Shown here: piece after piece, positions 61,573-64,000 of the stretch
Position numbering within the stretch: the stretch's first letter is position 1
How the letters are laid out: the number at the start of each line of letters is the position of its first letter
Source of the DNA: Bacteroidales bacterium
GTDB taxonomy: Bacteria; Bacteroidota; Bacteroidia; Bacteroidales; P3
Assembly (NCBI GenBank): GCA_009783885.1
Contig: WRCN01000004.1
Span: forward strand, 50,306 to 114,305
Reading direction: 5' to 3'
DNA length: 64,000 nucleotides
Made by a program: the position numbers and the translations under genes
Notes under the pieces: generated by a model
What the model was told of the DNA's origin: nothing
Seen by the model: the letters and a program-made list of their open reading frames with translations, nothing else
The model's database searches: none

Positions 61573-61605
61573 CAAAGATACGATTTTTTTGTCTTTTTGC
61601 CCCAA
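61573..61605 (-). promoter_or_regulatory. Promoter of mutA
   Basis: On the minus strand TTGG (61605-61602), 21 nt, TATCTTTG (61580-61573), 34 bp before the ATG. Confidence 0.65.
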
Positions 61606-61614
61606 GTATTTTTA

Positions 61615-62847
61615 TCATTGTCTGATTATACTATCAATTTGCATCAATTTTTTTACAATACCTATTCGTTGCGGACATTCTTTTTCGCAGAGCATGCACT
61701 CCTTACACAAAGACGCTTGTTGTAAAATCGGATCGGCTTTGTCAAGTTCTTTTCGTTCGCTAATATATTCATTATATCTTGTAAGTACAGCCGGAATATC
61801 CACGCCAAACGGACAAGGCAAGCAATAGTTGCATCTCGTGCAGTTGACAAACCCTGCTGTAGTCATGATTTCCGTAACAACTGCCAAAGCGTCGAGCTCC
61901 TTTTGTGATAAGGGTTTTAATGGAGAAAACGTTGCTAAATTTTCTTGTATATGTTCAGGTCTATTCATTCCACTTAAAACCGTCAACACATTATCGAATG
62001 ATCCGAGATAGCGAAACGCCCATTGAACAGGCGTCATATTAGGATTAACCTCATTCAACACATTCAACGCAAGTGGGCTTAAACTTGCCAATCTTCCACC
62101 AAGAAGACCTTCCATAACCATAACGGGAACGTTATTTTCAACGCATTTGGTGTATAAATATTCCGCATTCACATTCCGACCCGACGCGTGTTGCCAATCG
62201 ATATAATTCATTTGTATCATACCAAAATCCCACTGTATGCCCATTTCAAACAACGTGTCGAATGCTTTAACATCACCATGAAACGACCAACCAAGATTAC
62301 GAATTCGCCCTGCTTTTTTCTCTTCGAGTAAAAATTCGAGCAAACCATTGTCGATAAAACGCTGTCTAAATTGATCTACTCCTCCATTGCCAATACTGTG
62401 TAAGAGATAATAGTCGATATAATCCACCTGTAAATCTTCGAACGATTTATGATACATCGCTTTTCCGGCTTCAAAACTAAAATCCCGAAAATTCGACATT
62501 TTTGTTGCAATAAAAAAATCTTTGCGATTATGGCGCTTCAAAGCCACACCAACAGAAGATTCGTTTTGCCCGCTAAGATACACTGGAGCACAGTCGAAAT
62601 AGTTTATACCCCCGGCAATAGCCATATCAATAAGTTTGTTGACCACTTCTTGATTAACAATTCTGTTTCCATTTTCATCGTCGATCATAGGAAAACGCAT
62701 GGTGCCAAAACTTATCAGGGAAATCTTATCTCCTGAATGTGGGTTAATACGATAAGACAAGTTGTTACTGCTTCTCGTGCATGACAAAAAAATGACCGTC
62801 GCAAAAGCAACAGTAGACAAAATAGAGATAAAAGAGTACTTTTTCAT
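61615..62847 (-). CDS. Lipoprotein-type aldo/keto reductase with two 4Fe-4S motifs
   Basis: A 410-residue protein. The N-terminus looks like a lipoprotein signal (MKKYSFISILSTVAFATVIFLSC, Cys23). The aldo/keto reductase barrel follows (ISFGTMRFPMIDDENGN, FDCAPVYLSGQNESSVG, YIDYYLLHSIGNGG). The C-terminal part has cluster motifs CTRCNYCLPCPFGVD and CKECMLCEKECPQ. Cytosolic relatives with the same C-terminus are common; an exported version would have to get its cofactors and clusters outside the cytosol, so export is uncertain. Confidence 0.88.
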   Translation of the reverse strand: MKKYSFISILSTVAFATVIFLSCTRSSNNLSYRINPHSGDKISLISFGTMRFPMIDDENGNRIVNQEVVNKLIDMAIAGGINYFDCAPVYLSGQNESSVGVALKRHNRKDFFIATKMSNFRDFSFEAGKAMYHKSFEDLQVDYIDYYLLHSIGNGGVDQFRQRFIDNGLLEFLLEEKKAGRIRNLGWSFHGDVKAFDTLFEMGIQWDFGMIQMNYIDWQHASGRNVNAEYLYTKCVENNVPVMVMEGLLGGRLASLSPLALNVLNEVNPNMTPVQWAFRYLGSFDNVLTVLSGMNRPEHIQENLATFSPLKPLSQKELDALAVVTEIMTTAGFVNCTRCNYCLPCPFGVDIPAVLTRYNEYISERKELDKADPILQQASLCKECMLCEKECPQRIGIVKKLMQIDSIIRQ

Positions 62848-62873
62848 GGTTTGATAATTTTATTTTGAATCCA

Positions 62874-62901
62874 CAAAGATACGATTTTTTTCGTATCTTT
62901 G
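62874..62901. promoter_or_regulatory. Palindromic divergent promoter (AKR / MBL-fold gene)
   Basis: CAAAGATACGA, six T, TCGTATCTTTG: perfect 11-nt arms that give a -7 TATCTTTG for each strand (62881-62874 and 62894-62901). Confidence 0.75.
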
Positions 62902-62929
62902 CAAAATCAAACTATAATATTTTTTTGCT

Positions 62930-63625
62930 ATGAAACCAACCAATCTTAAAACCGATGAGTTTACAACCTCAAAAGGCAACATCGTTAAAGTAAATTTCAT
63001 CAAACACGCTTCGTTGTTTTTTGAAATAAACAACTACGTTATTCACGTTGACCCAGTGTCTGAATTTGCTGATTTCTCAGTATTTCCGAAAGCAGACCTG
63101 ATATTGCTTACACACGATCATTACGACCATTATGATGCTAATGCTGTAAAGGCTGTATTGACCGAAAAAACAGCGGTTGTATGTTCGGCGGAGGTTGAAA
63201 CTGCACTAAAAGCTTTGGATATTACAAACAGTGTTAACGTTTTGAAAAATGGCGAAACAACGGAAATTTCAATACCTGCCGTAGAGTTTTCGATTTTGGC
63301 TGTTCCTGCTTACAACACCACACAAACTCAGTTTCACCCGAAAGGTCGTGATAACGGCTATGTGCTAACGATTGACGACATCAAATTTTATATCCCCGGC
63401 GATTGCGAAGATATGCCCGAATTAGCCGAACATCAAGACTACGACGTTGTTTTTCTACCCGTAAATCAACCTTATACCATGACCATTGATCAATGTGTAA
63501 ATGCCGTACAAATGATGCAACCGAAAGTGTTTTATCCCATTCATTGCGGCGATACCGATATGAATGTATTAATGGACAGGCTCAAAGATATTACAGGGAC
63601 AGAGGTTAGATTGTGTGACATGTAG
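62930..63625 (+). CDS. MBL-fold metal-dependent hydrolase (UlaG/UPF0173-like)
   Basis: A 231-residue metallo-beta-lactamase-fold protein: HASLFFEINNYVIHVDPVSE, metal motif LLTHDHYDHYDANAV (HxHxDH, about 63-69), FYIPGDCEDMPEL and FYPIHCGDTDMN (final His). Related to UlaG-like and UPF0173 hydrolases; the substrate is unknown. All metal ligands look intact. Confidence 0.9.
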   Translation: MKPTNLKTDEFTTSKGNIVKVNFIKHASLFFEINNYVIHVDPVSEFADFSVFPKADLILLTHDHYDHYDANAVKAVLTEKTAVVCSAEVETALKALDITNSVNVLKNGETTEISIPAVEFSILAVPAYNTTQTQFHPKGRDNGYVLTIDDIKFYIPGDCEDMPELAEHQDYDVVFLPVNQPYTMTIDQCVNAVQMMQPKVFYPIHCGDTDMNVLMDRLKDITGTEVRLCDM

Positions 63626-64000
63626 AGTTGGTTATCGCCACGAATTGCAGGCACCAACGAAGATTTTACGGTATTAGCATATTTTGTACATCCTGACGTA
63701 CACAACGTACTCCCATTGCTTCACCCGCTCCGGTGGCCGAATGTGTGTATAAGGTTGTAAGGCCAAACGTCATATAAAAAATATTGGTTCAAGATTAGAA
63801 TAGCCTGCAGATGTCTCGCAATGCTTGACATGACAAGTAATGATCTTAGAAGGGAGGATGAAAGCAGCGGTGGCGTAGCCACCGCTGCTTTCATCTTATC
63901 CCCCACATATAATAAACCGTCATTCCGAGCGAAGCATACGAAGTATGCGAAGTCGAGGAATCTCCAAGCTACAAAGGCGTTAGTTGTGTAACAGCGACTA
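63626..64000. repeat. Repeat-rich end of the window
   Basis: No intact gene is seen in these 375 bp. They hold a possible gene remnant (63666-63790), a diverged family 3 half (63811-63836), a palindrome with 18-nt arms (63857-63874 and 63878-63895, centre GTA) and a full family 3 unit with a GCATACGAAGTATGC insert (63919-63964). Confidence 0.75.
63666..63790 (-). pseudogene. Possible remnant of a FISUMP-type protein C-terminus
   Basis: A minus-strand frame reads THSATGAGEAMGVRCVRQDV and ends with a stop at 63668-63666. The GVRCVR end is typical of the FISUMP domain of Bacteroidota lipoproteins. The rest of such a gene is not present. Short and weakly supported. Confidence 0.3.

Noticed and set aside
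63721..63906. 61-codon minus-strand frame at the window end
   Set aside because: It runs through the 18-nt-arm palindrome and repeat DNA. A neighbouring frame gives a better, though weak, match to a FISUMP remnant.

Overview
The window looks like a chromosome piece from an AT-rich Bacteroidota, most likely order Bacteroidales. The reasons are: recurring Bacteroidota-type promoters (TTG near -33, TAnnTTTG near -7) with no clear Shine-Dalgarno sites; a type IX secretion C-terminal sorting domain on an M28 peptidase; a GldB-type gliding lipoprotein; outer-membrane beta-barrels; a methylmalonyl-CoA mutase small subunit; and a probable sphingolipid gene pair. MurE carries the DNPR motif, so the peptidoglycan is probably the meso-diaminopimelate type.

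Layout. 1-7410: an export locus on the minus strand. It holds a C39-peptidase ABC exporter, an HlyD-type adaptor, a probable double-glycine-leader cargo whose C-terminal part resembles a papain/C39 fold, a secreted protein of unknown role and a nucleotidyltransferase. 7545-12430: a small integrated element with VirE-type ATPase, helix-turn-helix protein, RteC-like gene broken by a homopolymer, tyrosine integrase and a cluster of TAGCAG sites. 12566-13131: a YafQ/DinJ-type toxin-antitoxin pair. 13254-16221: ribBA and an Ig-like lipoprotein, driven by two interlocked divergent promoters. 16342-17954: a highly structured RNA with its own terminator, a small helix-turn-helix gene, an unusual lipoprotein and a small membrane protein. 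18158-21465: a patchwork of a REP-type transposase (RAYT), a duplicated ftsZ 3' end, RhuM, a membrane protein, an hsdS remnant and a PD-(D/E)XK-like protein.

21462-39831: the dcw cell division/cell wall cluster, all on the minus strand (mraZ, rsmH, ftsL, ftsI, murE, mraY, murD remnant, ftsW, SDR, acyltransferase, phosphoesterase, murG, murC, ftsQ, ftsA, ftsZ). It starts from a promoter carrying two MraZ boxes. Three non-division genes are inserted between ftsW and murG. The only murD copy here has lost its N-terminal and ATP-binding domains. 40162-46436: envelope genes. 46518-64000: housekeeping genes, including nadE with a degenerate glutaminase domain, an nfuA-like gene, an apparent ppdK-lpxI-trpS operon, an hpt operon, the M28 peptidase, trxA, a DUF58 gene, ogt, mutA without mutB, an iron-sulfur aldo/keto reductase and a metallo-beta-lactamase-fold hydrolase.

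A theme across the window is palindromic repeats. At least four families lie between genes and also inside reading frames (RAYT, a beta-barrel protein, MurG, DUF58), where they add residues without breaking the frame. No tRNA, rRNA or CRISPR array was recognised.
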